From Anarhynchus alexandrinus (Eukaryota; Chordata; Aves; Charadriiformes; Charadriidae), in contig VUYV01000155.1 of the NCBI GenBank assembly GCA_008711295.1, forward strand, positions 262,325 to 326,324: a stretch of DNA of 64,000 nucleotides, in the 5' to 3' direction. The notes under the pieces were generated by a model. It saw nothing but the letters and a program-made list of their open reading frames with translations, searched no databases and was not told the DNA's origin. The position numbers were made by a program, and so were the translations under genes. Positions 50,660 through 62,000 of this stretch are shown here, one piece after another. The stretch's first letter is position 1. Each line of letters opens with the position of its first letter.

Positions 50660-51480
50660 ATGAATAAATCTTTTGCAAACATGGATGGCCAGTACTGTAT
50701 ACATCACCAATGCTTTTTACATAAACATATTTTTTCACTTGTCTCTTCTGAAAATGCCTTTCCTGGATGCAGTCTGTGATGTCTTTTGTCTTATTCTTTT
50801 TCACATTCTGATCTACCAGCATATCCAGATTTGTTCTTCATTAATTGTAAATGATCCTGTGCTTGTCCTTATTTGAACAGCCTCCAGTATTTTTTAGACC
50901 ATAACTCCACTTTTTAAAAAACATTTTGGATTCCAACCTATTCTCTAGCACTCTTCTACCTTACTGGTGTTCTGCAACATGCCTGCCACTCTTTTTAATT
51001 TCTTGTTATCTGAAACTTAGATATTGAAAAATATTACTGAAAAGTAGAGCATCAAACTGGATCTCTGTGGAAACCTGCCATTCTCATTCATAATCACTGT
51101 CTGATTGTAGCTTTCCTGCCAGCTTTGCATCCATTCTTTCTGAAAACTAGACCACACTAAAAACGCATTTTTTTTATGAAATGTCATGTGAAACAATGTC
51201 AAAAGCCTTACTAACACCAAGATATTTAACATACACTATTCTTCCTCTCTTCACAATGCCTGCTACTCTGTTATAAAAGCAAGTGAGGTTGGTCTGACAC
51301 TACCTGACTTTGGCAGATCCATGTACTCTTACAACTTGTCCTCTTGTAGGGATTTACCAAACTGACAATTTATGCCAGTACTTTTTCTAGGAATTGAAGT
51401 TCAGCTATGGGCTTATAAATACCCAGATACTTCTTTTTTTTTTTTCTTTTAACACATAGGCACCACATTTTGGCCAATCA
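50660..51480 (-). mobile_element. Ancient CR1/L3-like LINE remnant (RT region)
   Basis: The plus strand reads as the antisense of an old CR1-type RT in the expected order: ATGCCTTTCCTGGATGCAG (50754), GGATCTCTGTGGAAACCTGC (51060; antisense of the GVPQGS region), ATGTCATGTGAAACAATGTC (51180) and AAAAGCCTTACTAACACCAA (51200; antisense of LDLSKAFDTV, the KAFD region). GTTGGTCTGACA (51288) and the GGCACCACATTTTGGCC block (51460) follow. Frames are fully destroyed. Divergence is far greater than in the other CR1 copies, so this insertion is old. The left part (before 51030) is less certain. Confidence 0.62.
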
Positions 51481-52689
51481 AGTTACTGTTGAAAACAGCA
51501 AAGTCATTAAATACAGTTTCCATTTCATCTTTACTGCCATTAAGGAAATAAACTAGCATCCAGAAAAGATACATTTAGAACCTCATGCAAAACTACCTCC
51601 CTGATAACAGCAGGTGGTGGGGGAGGGAAGTTTAAAAAAAAAGTCAAAAGATTTATTAAAGGACAGACATTCCAGAAATGAGAGGAGTATGGCAAAACGT
51701 TTGTTATTTTCCTCAAAATTACTATCCAGAGTTTGCAGCAGAACATTGTTTCGAAAGGGGTGCCAGCATTTATGTATACATGATGCCATCAGCGCATCTC
51801 TGAAAAATGCTAGCTATAAATGAAAATGTTAACAGTGTCAGGGCAAGATTAACAAAAACTTCAACATTATTACTCAAAGACACAAAATTTGAGCTATACC
51901 TCAGGGAGTGCGATATAAAAATATTCTTTTGTTCAAAATAAGAAACAGGAGGCAAAGGTGCGTGTTATAGATTGTTAATCACAAATTCCTGAGAAGAAGT
52001 CATGAGAAATGGATAGGAAATCTGACACAGTCATACGGTTGTGGAGACTTACGTCTTGCTTCACAGACATGAGAGGTGGTCAGTCAGGCTTTGGGTAGTA
52101 TGACACATGTCAAGCCGGTCAACAACTGCTGTAATCACTAGAAAATAGACTGCTAGAGTACAGTGCAGAAGAAAATTTAGAAAAAAAGATAGCAGGATCA
52201 AGAGCTTTCTGAAATGTCTCTGTAGACTCATGTCTCAAAACACTCTTTGGAAAGTGAATAGAGATATTGTTTTATTCAGAGAACTCCCAACTATATATAA
52301 TGAAGACTTAGAGCAGCTAAAATCCACCTTTCAACTCCCAGCCCTACGATTCTTATATTTTATGTTAACGAGTCACTGGATAAAATCCACAAACGAGGTT
52401 AGGTAGGAATTAGGATCCATGATTCACTATCCCTTTGAAAGAATTCAAACTACTTGTTTATCAACCCAACTCATACTGTCTCTGGCTCAGTGAATTTTAA
52501 ATTAATTTTTTTGCTCATGGTATTGAAAAGGAGAAATCATGTTTAATCCTTTTATCATAGCCATAGGACAGGACTGGACTTTGAATTTTTCTTCTTGGGA
52601 CGAAAAGCTGAGTTTGCTGTTTCTTGGGGGGATGAACTAGCCACAGTCATCTATGAAAGGCTGATACCATACAAAAAAATTTTATGGAA
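51481..52689. other. AT-rich non-coding sequence
   Basis: No gene or repeat recognised. Confidence 0.5.
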
Positions 52690-53115
52690 AGCACTGGCTG
52701 CAATTGCATCCATGTTTACTACTTGTGATCAGAGAACGTTCAACAGGTCAATCCCCTCAAGAAACCTGGGGAATGAAACCCCCTAGTCTGTGGCTCTAAT
52801 TCTGATCAGGTTTAGGTGTGAGGTAAATTGTGCTGTGCAGAGAGGGGCGATTCTGAGCATTGACATGGGGAGTTTGGAGCTGATGGCAGCTGAACAGAGG
52901 TGTTTGCAGCTTGTGTTTATCAGGTTTGCAGCTTGTGCTTATCATTGCAACTACATTTTAAAATTCATATTGTGTATAACCTTTAGTGAAAATAATTTAC
53001 CTTTCACTTAGCTTCTCCTACATATAAACTGTTTAAGGTTGCCTGCAATCAACAAAGCTCAGCAGTCTTGATGTAAGATTGCTGTTGCGCTAATAAACTC
53101 ATTTAGTCGTGCTGT
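52690..53115 (+). mobile_element. Candidate LTR with TATA box and polyadenylation signal
   Basis: CATATAAA (53021-53028) is followed 64 bp later by AATAAA (53092-53097) and then a T/G-rich stretch (GTCGTGCTGTGTTTGTGTT). This is the usual U3-R-U5 layout of a retroviral LTR. The upstream part holds two near-identical 22-bp units (52901-52922, 52923-52944). It is followed at 53115 onward by sequence sharing TGGAGAGAC-type units with 47053-47545, which could be the leader of the same element class. Edges and family are unproven. Confidence 0.4.
52901..52944. repeat. 22-bp tandem duplication (two units)
   Basis: Two adjacent 22-bp units centred on TTTGCAGCTTGTG differ at two positions. Confidence 0.95.
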
Positions 53116-53590
53116 GTTTGTGTTACCATCTGTACCAGCAACTAGAGTGGGGCAGCTCCTTTGCGGGCCCATATGTCCAGGTGCCAGGAACTGGAGAGAC
53201 TGGATCCAGGGGCAGCTACTGGGCAGACTGAGTAAATGCAGCTGCTGGAGAGACCCACATTGTACATATATGTATACACATATATATATTTCTCACCACT
53301 GGACTTTTATCCTGTCCAGCTAGAGAGGGAAGCAGGATGAGGATGTTGGTGCTCTCTGTGTTTGTGTGGGTTTTCTGCATATCTGTTTGACCTGTGGCCG
53401 ACCATGTATATGTACATATGTATATATGTATATATGTATGTGTGTATGTATGTATATATATGTGGTATATATAGATGTTCAGACATAGTGCACCAGCTGG
53501 GAGCATATCTTCAGCCTCAATGCTGTTTGGATGTGGGGACACAGAGTGGACACAGCCTGGCATCTCAGGCTGTTGGATCCAACATGATAT
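53116..53590 (+). mobile_element. Possible LTR-element leader or internal remnant with (TATG)n microsatellites
   Basis: GC-richer sequence (GGAACTGGAGAGACTGGATC; GCAGCTGCTGGAGAGACCC) interrupted by two TA/TG microsatellites at 53262-53292 and 53404-53474. It shares short units with 47053-47545. No coding homology. Confidence 0.3.
53404..53474. repeat. TATG/TATA microsatellite
   Basis: Alternating TGTATA and TATG units over about 70 bp; a smaller related cluster is at 53262-53292. Confidence 0.95.
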
Positions 53591-55254
53591 AGTTTCCTCT
53601 AACAGTTCTCAAAGCTGAAATTCCTCTTAAAAGCTCCCTGAAAAAAAAAAAAAAGACATAAGGAAAACATTGTAATGAAATAATGTTGTTTATTGCTTGT
53701 TTGTTTAAATTGTTTTTCTTTTTAATAAGTCAGTTAATTGTGGTTACGTTGCTCGTCTAACCATGGTGTCCCTTAAGGCAAAGAAAAGAACTTAATGTAA
53801 CTAAAATAATGGCGCCTCAACCCTGGATTTGCATTAACAGAGAGTTGTTAAAATTTATTTCGTTCCTTATTTTTCTAGACTAGTAATTTTTGGAACTAAA
53901 TATTACTTGGCATGCAACAAAAACGTATCATCTGTTTCTTTCAAGCCTGTCTTAAAGACCGTCTGTGCCTTTGTAATGGAAGGAGGGAGAGAAACAGTCC
54001 TTCATTTAGTTTGTTTTTCAGCTGCATAAGTCAATTTGACTTCTAGTGATTTTTTATTGAATGAGAAAACCAATAGCTTTTTTTTTCTTTTGAATTGTGC
54101 TAATGAAAAATTAGATTTTGCTAAGTTTTCCATGCATTTTCTTCTATATTGCACAGATTAAATAGAATTCAAGTAAAAGTCAGACAATCTGCTAATCTGC
54201 TTCCACTATTTTGAAATATATTGCTGTTGAACCAATATGTATCATTTGATTGATTTTTTTTTTTCCCAGTAGATGAAAGAAAATTCTTAATGATATATCA
54301 CACTGCAACTGAAGTATTTCAGGTCACTTTGATCATTCATAACACCGTTTTAATTTGTACATGCTATGATCACAATAGATTATATGAGAAGAACAGAGAC
54401 TGCATGGAATCCTCTAAGCAAACTCAGATCTCAAGGATGTCACAAACAATTTGGAAGCCTGAGAGAACCAGTGCTGTAAAAGAGCTCAAGGAATAGCTTA
54501 TTATTACGGTGTATTATTCAAATGAAGTTGGTGTTTGGTACACCCAGACGCCTTCACAGAGCTGCTTGAACAAAGGCTGATGATGTCTCAACAATCTGGA
54601 AGAATGGTGAACTTCCCTGGAGGGAAGTTCTTAAAACCATCCCACGTTTCATGTCTCCTTCTGCAAACTATTGGTAAGGGCTTTTGGCAGATTCAGAAAG
54701 GTATGGCCTTCAAGGATTTCTAGATTCTTTGCTAACATAAACATTGAGGCAGGCTCAAAATACTGGTCCTGACTCACTTCAAATTACCCCTGAGAAATAA
54801 AGTGTTAACAAGGGCCTACTTAAACAGGGCCTTCTTTTATGAAGCCTTTTTTGTGGGCCAATTCCTACCTATAAAAATGCTCGTAAGTAACTTTTCACAT
54901 CACCTTATAAAATGTATTTTCTAAGGGAAATTATCATGGTTCCCTACTGATTTTTTTTATATATATATGGCATCTGTATAGAAGTTGGGCTACTCGGAAC
55001 AGGCTGGTTGTAAGGACAACCAACCACAGGAATTACTGAAAGCCCTTGTATTACAGTAATTCGGATTGTACAAATGTCCAAAATAGGTTGACTGAGGGAT
55101 GAAAATCCAAAGGTCCACTCAATAATGCTGCAAGGGTAACACCAGCTCTAGAGCTCTGGCTACGTCTGTTTCATTGAAGGACAAAGGCTTTATTTTCCCG
55201 ATTATAAATCAGTGGCAAGTCTTAAATGATTTCTTTTCCCCTTTCTGCAAATAG
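53591..55254. other. AT-rich non-coding sequence
   Basis: No gene recognised. Contains an A14 run (53641-53654) and a 22-bp near-palindrome at 54609-54630 (10-bp perfect arms around GG). Confidence 0.5.
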
Positions 55255-55284
55255 TTTCTTTTTTTTTTTCTTTTTCTTTTTTTT

Positions 55285-55358
<74 letters not shown>

Positions 55359-55364
55359 TTTTTT
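55255..55364. repeat. Poly-T tract with C at exact 21-bp intervals
   Basis: Apart from the C bases, this 110-bp stretch is pure T. C occurs at 55270, 55276, 55297, 55318 and 55339; the last four are exactly 21 bp apart, giving a T20-C tandem repeat, and 25 T follow. The lysine/glutamate-rich open frames on the other strand are translation of this tract and not proteins. It would be very stiff, poly(dA:dT)-type DNA that disfavours nucleosomes. Its length may be unreliable because such tracts sequence poorly. Confidence 0.95.
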
Positions 55365-57257
55365 AATCCTAGAGTGGGCATCACACACTGTTTTTTGTTC
55401 TTCACATTCCTTAATATCATCTTCTGTAGCAGAGGATGAGCCTGATGTGGGCATCAAGTGCCCATGAAATAAGAATCAGCACAAATACTTTCAGGAACAA
55501 ATGACTGACTGGAAGAAAATAAATTAAGAGCAAAAAATGAAAAGCATAGCAAAAGGATAAAAAGACCTGAAATGTGGGGCAAAATAAGAAAAAGGAGAAA
55601 ACCAAGGATAGCTAAAATGATTTTTTTTTTTTTTTCCAAAAAGGGCATCTTTAAACAAAGTATGTTCCCATCCATACTTTAAAGTCTGCCTTCTGAGAAT
55701 TGCAGCTTCTGTGAGCTTCTTTGCCACACCCTGAGCTCATTAGTTCGTTCTATTTAGACCCCTGAGAACTGAAAGGGGCAAATTTTTTTTGTCTCTTTTT
55801 CGTGATGGCTTTAGGTGTACCTATCTAGTGGTTTAGGATGCCAGAGACATTCTTTTAAGCTGCATGGCTTTCTTATGTCTTTATTGGAGTATTGCAAGAC
55901 TAAGTCAGTGGCACCAATGATGTACTCCAAGTGGTTTCCCTCTCGGTGAAATCAGAAAGCAGATCTCTCAGTTGGGTGCCAAGTGGATCTGAGGCCCTCC
56001 AACAGTTAGGTGACAGTTCATGTGTAAATGTCATTGCTAGTAAATATGTTGTGTGGGCGAATGATTCTAAAACCATAACAGAGTGTGCCAAGTCAGTCCC
56101 CAGTCCTCCTCACTAGATTTCTAATCAGTCAGTAATGTAGACTCACCAATTGAAGAGTCCATTGTTGGTGAGGTCCCTATTTATCTCTGATTATTATCTC
56201 TGTATTGTTATTAAATAGTAATTTTAGGTTTCTTGAGATTAAAAAGTTACCGTGTTACATCAGAAAGTGTTTTCAAAGAAGACTCAGACATCTTTGCAGT
56301 ATCATCAATAGTCTAGTGATTAGACTTTACAAGGGATGTTACAGGTCCAGATCCAATTACGGATGAGGTGGTGCTGGAACCTGATTATAGGTTTTCCTTA
56401 TTCCATAAAGTGCCTAACCATTAAACTTCTGGGACTCTATTCTTTGAATTCCCTCAGAAACTGAGAAACTTTTTTTAGGGAAAATGTGACTGAAAATTAA
56501 ATATTCCAGTAAGAAATTTCACTATCAAGTATTTGACATATTCTTATTTTCCTCAGTGGCTGAAAACCCCAAACCTATGCTTAGCCTGAAAAAATTATTT
56601 ATTAATTCTTCATAATTTATGCAGATTTAAGTTATTTTTCATGTTACTTTTATTACATAACACTATTAGCATATTCTGATTTTTCAGGATAAATTCCTAC
56701 ATAATTATCCTTCCTTGGTTCAAAAATCTAATATTATTCTTATATAGTGTATACATGTACCTAATTTACTTTTTTGGCTCATCTAAGCAGTTCACGATCC
56801 CATTGTATTACAGCTTATTGTTCATAAACAAATCTTAATTGCCTCGTTTTTCAAGCCATTACTCAGTATTGCATTTAAGCCAGAGGTATTAGTTGATATC
56901 CATCTTCTGCATTTTGTTCAGCTCCCCTCTCTGAAAGAAAATATTTTCTTAACTCCATTACATGTCCGATTTTATACAAAGCTGAATAGGTATTTTTGCA
57001 AAAACACTGTGAGCGTTTGAGTGTTTTCCTTACATATTGAGAAAGAATTTTCTTAGTGAACATCACCTTTCTATTGTCTAATTTCAATGGGTGTGTCAAC
57101 GGTTACTACACACAGCCATAATAAACTCATGTTTTGTTGTTCATGGCAATACAGATATAGTCTATTTTATCTGTAGGTAAAATACAGTAAATCTTATTCA
57201 TATGTATTTAAAGGAATCAAGCAGATAATTCGTTATTGACTTTTTAGTCTTCCAGAG
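55365..57257. other. Non-coding sequence
   Basis: No gene or transposon recognised; a T15 run lies at 55621-55635. Confidence 0.5.
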
Positions 57258-58079
57258 TTTCTGGACAAGGTTTGGTGCACCTTCATGAGAAGGTTGTGTA
57301 CCTGCTCGTGCTGGGTGTCACTGCCCAGGCGGTGGCAGCGGGGGCTGCAGGGTGGCCACTGTGAGGAGGGGCTGGGGCTGCCCTGTGCTCGACACAGTCG
57401 GTTCCAGCCAGATCCAATCCACCCACCCCAGGGCACGGCTGAGCCCCTCGGCCATGATGGTGGCCTCTGGGAAAATGTATTCGAGGAAGGGTAAAACACC
57501 AGACAGAGAGAGGAGGAGGGAACAAAAGTCGTGCAAAGCAACAGAAGAAACACCAAAGTCAGAGGAGGGGGAGGAGGAGTCGCTCCATGGCAGAGCAGAT
57601 ATTCCCTGCCATCCATGGAGGACCTGCAATACAGAAGGTTTTCCTGAAGCACTGCAGCCCATGGAAGAACTCATGCTGGAGTAGAGGAAAGGTGTGAGAA
57701 GAAGGGAATAGCAGAGAGAAGCTGCTAAGTACTGACCATACGGTGCCCTTCCTCATTTTTTGCTTGCTGAAGGGACTGAGTGTAATCTGCAGTGATAAAC
57801 AGGGAGTCTGGAGTGAAGAAGTGAAGATAAGCCTGGGAATGGGGGAAGGAAAGGGTTTATTTCAATGTTTGTCTTTTTATTTCCCACTATTTCAATCACT
57901 AATTAAGTATTTATTTTAACTGAGAATAAATTAAGTTAATTCAAGTCAAATCTGTTTTGCCCACAACAGTAATTGGTAAGCAGTTTTCTTGTCTTTATCG
58001 TGACCTATGAGCTTTCTTATTCCTGTTCTTCCTATTTTTATTTGGAAGTTTGTCTGCTAGCCGAGGCTAACCCACCACA
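57258..58079 (+). mobile_element. Solo LTR of an avian endogenous retrovirus (copy 3 of 3), opposite orientation
   Basis: This is the reverse orientation of copies 1 and 2. It ends AACCCACCACA at 58079 (reverse complement of their TGTGGTGGGTT start) and contains CAAATCTGTTTTGCCC (57948-57963), the complement of the CAGGCAAAACAGA block. GAGAATAAATTAAG near 57921 gives an AATAAA polyadenylation signal on this strand, which suggests plus is its transcriptional sense. The left end is diverged and appears to carry an insertion of about 60 bp after 57275. Open frames up to 139 codons within it are incidental to its GC-rich composition. Confidence 0.68.
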
Positions 58080-60219
58080 TTGGTTCACCAAGATATACGC
58101 CTGAACAAGAGAGTATGTGGTCAATAGCTGCAAGTAAGTTGTTTTATGTAAGGTGGGAGGTGAAAGTTTTAGACTGGAGAATTTGCCTGCCTTTGTGGCC
58201 CTGGAGGAACCCCATTCCACCACCTCCAGTCCCAGCTGTCCCCATCAGAGCACTGAAGATTTTATTCCGCCCAGAGACTGACCTTTAGCATCAAAAAGCA
58301 GAGGTGAGGTGTTGTAGAGGGAAACATTACATTGTGCAAAAATAGTTTGCATATTCAGCTTTTGGGACTGGACAGGTTTGAAAGCCCATGTGTCATCTAC
58401 ATTTAAAACCAAATCTCCCCAATCTGCCCAAACACAATGGACCTGTCAATTTATGTCAAAGTACCATACTGTAACAGAAAATATGGCCCAAAGGCTTAGG
58501 CTTATCCGTTACGAAAACTCAATAAAGAAAATTTCATATTTTTAATTTTAAGATACACATTTCCCATTTTTCAGCCTCAATATAAATAGCTTTTTTCCTG
58601 TTGGTGTCCTACCAAAATGTTTCACATTTACTTTTAAACCTGTATTTTTGCTCAAAGAGACACCTTGGCTTACTTCACTGATTCTTAGAGTATTGAGATC
58701 ACCACAAATGTCATAACAGAGTGTAAGTTGTTGTGATTTCAATGGCTATTTTATATCTCATTTAAAACAGTCCAAGGTAAATGCAAGTTCCTCAGACATT
58801 CTACAGTCCTTTTGAGTATTTCAGTATGTAAATTTTCAACAGCTTTCTCAAAACAGCTCACTAGAGGTTCAATGAAATAAAGGCCAATAAATGTCTTTGG
58901 CAATGATGGAATTTAGAGCTGTGAAGGGATACAGTAATTTACTAGGTTTGTTGTACATTTATTTACGGTTCTATGAAGCTTTCACCTAACTTAATATTGA
59001 CTTTAATCACATCTGAAAGACGATTTCTTTGGAAGCTGTGTTGAAGAAGAAAAGATAGATGCTGTATGCAAGATCAAGTTCGGCAGTCACTTAAATAATG
59101 GAGTTAATATATGTATTCTAGTGAAATAACTTATCTTACACCAATATGACTGTTACTGGGCTTGCTAAGCAAGTGTAATTCACCTAAATTTGGTGCTCTA
59201 TGAGTAGTAAATATAGTTTTATTGTAGTGTAACTTCCACTGAATCTCATAGAGACTGCATTTGCTTGTAATGGCTATCGGTTTAAGACTGCAGGGTCATG
59301 CTAACTTTTTTGCATTAATATTTTTCCTCCTTTTCCCAGTATAATTGATTCCCTACTTTATCCTTGCAGCGTGAAATTCATACAAAAATCAGGTATAGGT
59401 GATACAAACTAATTTAATGGGAAAATATACACTGACATAGACATCAATGAAATGTTAGTTAGAATGATGATTGTTTTCCAGTTCAATCTACCTGTTGAAG
59501 AAAATCTATCATCACATTAGATTAGGTTGGCTATGGCTTTTTGACTTGTAGGTTTTTGAAAGCCACTGTAAATGGAGATTACCCAGCCTTTCTAGGTGAC
59601 TTATTCAGTTTCCATTACTCTTCCACTCATTTTTTTTTCCCTTTATGTGCAGTCTGAACCTCCCAACTTTGCATTTTAGCCATTTCTCCAGTTACATCAC
59701 CTGGTACTACCAAGAAAAGTTTGGTTCTACCACCTCTGTAACACCTCCATTTTCTCCACAGTCTTGAACTGTTGATCAAAACCTGGACAGACATATCTCT
59801 GTCGATCTATCTAACTGTACCCCAGGCATGGCCTTGTACATTGTAGGATGCTGTCCTTGAAAGTTGATCTTCTGGCTCCATCATGCTTCAAACTTCCTCT
59901 GTGTCCTACATCTATCTGCCTCTCTCTGCCTCTCTCCTCCTTCTCCTCTATCTCTGTTTCCTCAAAGCAGGACCTCGGCTCCATATTGCCTGGTGTTCGT
60001 ATCATCCTAATACAGTTCTTACAATCATCAAGCTCCAGCCTCGACCCCATGCTTCCATGCCCAGTCTTCTACTTCCACAGTCTGTCGCTCCCTACACTTT
60101 TTTTATCTTTCTATCAGTCCTCTATCACGGACCTTCAACTCAAAGAACAAGCTCAATCACAGGACAGGGTTTTTGAGACCCCCACAGTGACTTATTGCTT
60201 CTCTCAGGAACTAAATTCC
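58080..60219. other. AT-rich non-coding sequence
   Basis: No gene recognised. A 132-codon frame at 59848-60246 is serine/leucine-rich low-complexity translation of CT-rich DNA (CTGCCTCTCTC, 59914 onward). Confidence 0.5.
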
Positions 60220-60295
60220 TGGAGTCCTGGGAGTTGGATTTGGTGATCCTTATGGGTCTCTTCCAACTTGAGATATGCTTTGATTCTATGAAATT
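60220..60295 (+). mobile_element. CR1 3'-terminal remnant
   Basis: GGGAGTTGGATTTGGTGATC, then GGGTCTCTTCCAACTTGAGA and TTGATTCTATGAAATTC, matches a CR1 3' UTR end in sense. About 75 bp, diverged. Confidence 0.75.
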
Positions 60296-60687
60296 CAGTG
60301 TATTGGTTCTTCTCATGTAGATGTCCATGTGCATAGTTACATATGGGTGACCAATGCTGAGCAGTTGGTATTCAGTTACTGCAACCAACTTGAAGGGAAA
60401 AAAAAGTGATCAGTAGCTAAGGACTCCCTGAAGTCTGGACCTTAAACAATTATATTGTCTTCTTGTGCTTAAGACCAACACAAACAAAAGTAGTGCCAAC
60501 AATAATGTAGATTTTCCTCTACAGTAAAGATATACATTCCATATTTAGAACTAAAATACACTCTTTTTTTTTTTTTTGGTGACTCTCTTCAGCATCTTTC
60601 AAGCTGGTTTTATTTATTCTCTTATTTGACAATTCTGGTGTCTTGCAATCAACAGTTTTACAGAGGTGACTGAGAAACATCTACTTT
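60296..60687. other. Non-coding sequence
   Basis: Nothing recognised apart from a T14 run (60564-60577). Confidence 0.5.
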
Positions 60688-61167
60688 GTAAAACCCCTCC
60701 AGGAGTATTGCATCCAGCTCTGGGGTCCCCAGTATAAGAAAGACATGGACCTGTTTGAGTGGGTCCAGAGGAGGGCCACAAAAATGGTCAGAGGGCTGGA
60801 ACACCTCTCCTATGAAGAAAGGCTGAGAGAGTTGGCATTGTTCAGCCTTGGGAACGAGAAACCTTATTGCAGCTTTTCAATATATAAAGGTGGCTTAGGA
60901 GAAAGATAAAGATTTTTAACCAGGGCCTGTAGTGACAGGACAAGGGGCAGTGGTTTTAAACTGAGAAAGGGTAGTTTGAGATTGAACATAAGGAAGACAT
61001 ATTTTACGATGAGAGTGGTGAGACACTCGAACAGGTTCCCCAGAGAAGTTGTGTGTGCCCCATCCCTGGAAGTGTCCAAAGTCAGGTTGTATGGGGCTTT
61101 GAGAAACCTGGTCTAGTGAACAATGTCCATGCCCATGGCAGGGGTATTCTATGATTCTATGATTTTA
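60688..61167 (+). pseudogene. CR1 LINE 3' portion, degenerate
   Basis: Encodes, with frame breaks, the post-RT part of ORF2: LQEYCIQLWGPQYKKDMDLF (60700-60760), [20 protein letters not shown], then after a disrupted stretch [15 protein letters not shown] and RVVRHSNRFPREVV. It ends in the octamer tail at 61146-61166. It is 5'-truncated near 60688 and carries no RT catalytic region. Confidence 0.92.
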
Positions 61168-61177
61168 AGCCTGCTGG

Positions 61178-61205
61178 AGTACCTCAACTCCTTAGTTGAG
61201 GTACT
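61178..61205. repeat. 28-bp perfect hairpin (12-bp arms, 4-nt loop)
   Basis: AGTACCTCAACT (61178-61189) and AGTTGAGGTACT (61194-61205) are exact reverse complements around CCTT. It lies 11 bp downstream of the CR1 tail. Confidence 0.95.
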
Positions 61206-61329
61206 TAGAACTCCTTACAAGGACTAAGAAAAATATGATTCTGACATGATCCCAAGTAAAACACTAACATAGATGATATAAAGCTCTTCAAACCAAGAAT
61301 GAAAAGGACAAACAATACAGAAATAAGTT

Positions 61330-62000
61330 CTGTGGGGTCTAGCAGGTTCTCTAGCCCTTTCATCATCTTTGTGGCCCTCCTTTGGACCTCTACAGTCTGC
61401 GTGCATCTTTCTTGAATTGTCGGGACCAGACTTGGACACAGTCCTTCAGGTATGACCTGACAAGTGCTGACTATAGTGGAATGATTACATGTCTATCTCT
61501 GCTAATAATGCCCTGCAAATGCAGCCCAGGATCTGATTTGCCTCTGCTGCAGCAGCAGTGCACTGCTGACTCATGTTCAGCTTGTTGTCCCCTCAGGTCC
61601 TTTTCAGCAAAGTTGCTTCCCAGCCACGTGGATCCTAGCCTGTACCAAACTCTTTGGTTATTCTGTCCCAGGTACATGATTTTGCACTTGTTTTTGTTAA
61701 ACTTCGTACTGCTCTTGCTAGCCCACTCTTCCAACCTGTCCAGGACTATCTATATGATGTCTCTCCCTTCTGATGTGTTCACCTCACCACCCAGTTTGGT
61801 GTTATCAGTAAACTTGGTAAGAGTGCTTTCAATCCCACAGTCCAGGTCATTTATGAAGACTTTGAACAGCGTATCGATCCCTGGGGGACTACACTTGCAA
61901 CAGGCTGCTAGCTTGAGTGAAAACCGTTGATCACCACCCTCTAAGTGTGACCTGCTAGCCAATTTCCTATCCATCTTGCAGACTACTCATCCAATCTATA
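61330..62000 (-). pseudogene. Older CR1 LINE RT fragment, antisense, with altered active site
   Basis: The minus strand encodes, from the right, LASRSHLEGGDQRFSLK, then FKVFINDLDCGIESTLTKFT and the motif C position read as FTDNTK (61798-61812) where CR1 has FADDTK, so a catalytic Asp is replaced by Asn. The thumb region follows (FNKNKCKIMYLGQ; YRLGSTWLGSNFAEKDL). Further remnants run to about 61330, with GPP-type frame breaks. No 3' tail is present. It is more diverged than the neighbouring sense copy and lies in the opposite orientation to it. Confidence 0.88.

Noticed and set aside
55202..55457. Lysine/glutamate repeat 'proteins' on the minus strand
   Set aside because: Pure translation of the poly-T/C tract.
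57233..57684. Open frames of 110-139 codons on both strands
   Set aside because: They fall in LTR copy 3; both strands are open together because of GC-rich composition.
59848..60246. 132-codon serine/leucine-rich frame
   Set aside because: Low-complexity CT-rich sequence, with its end overlapping a CR1 tail.
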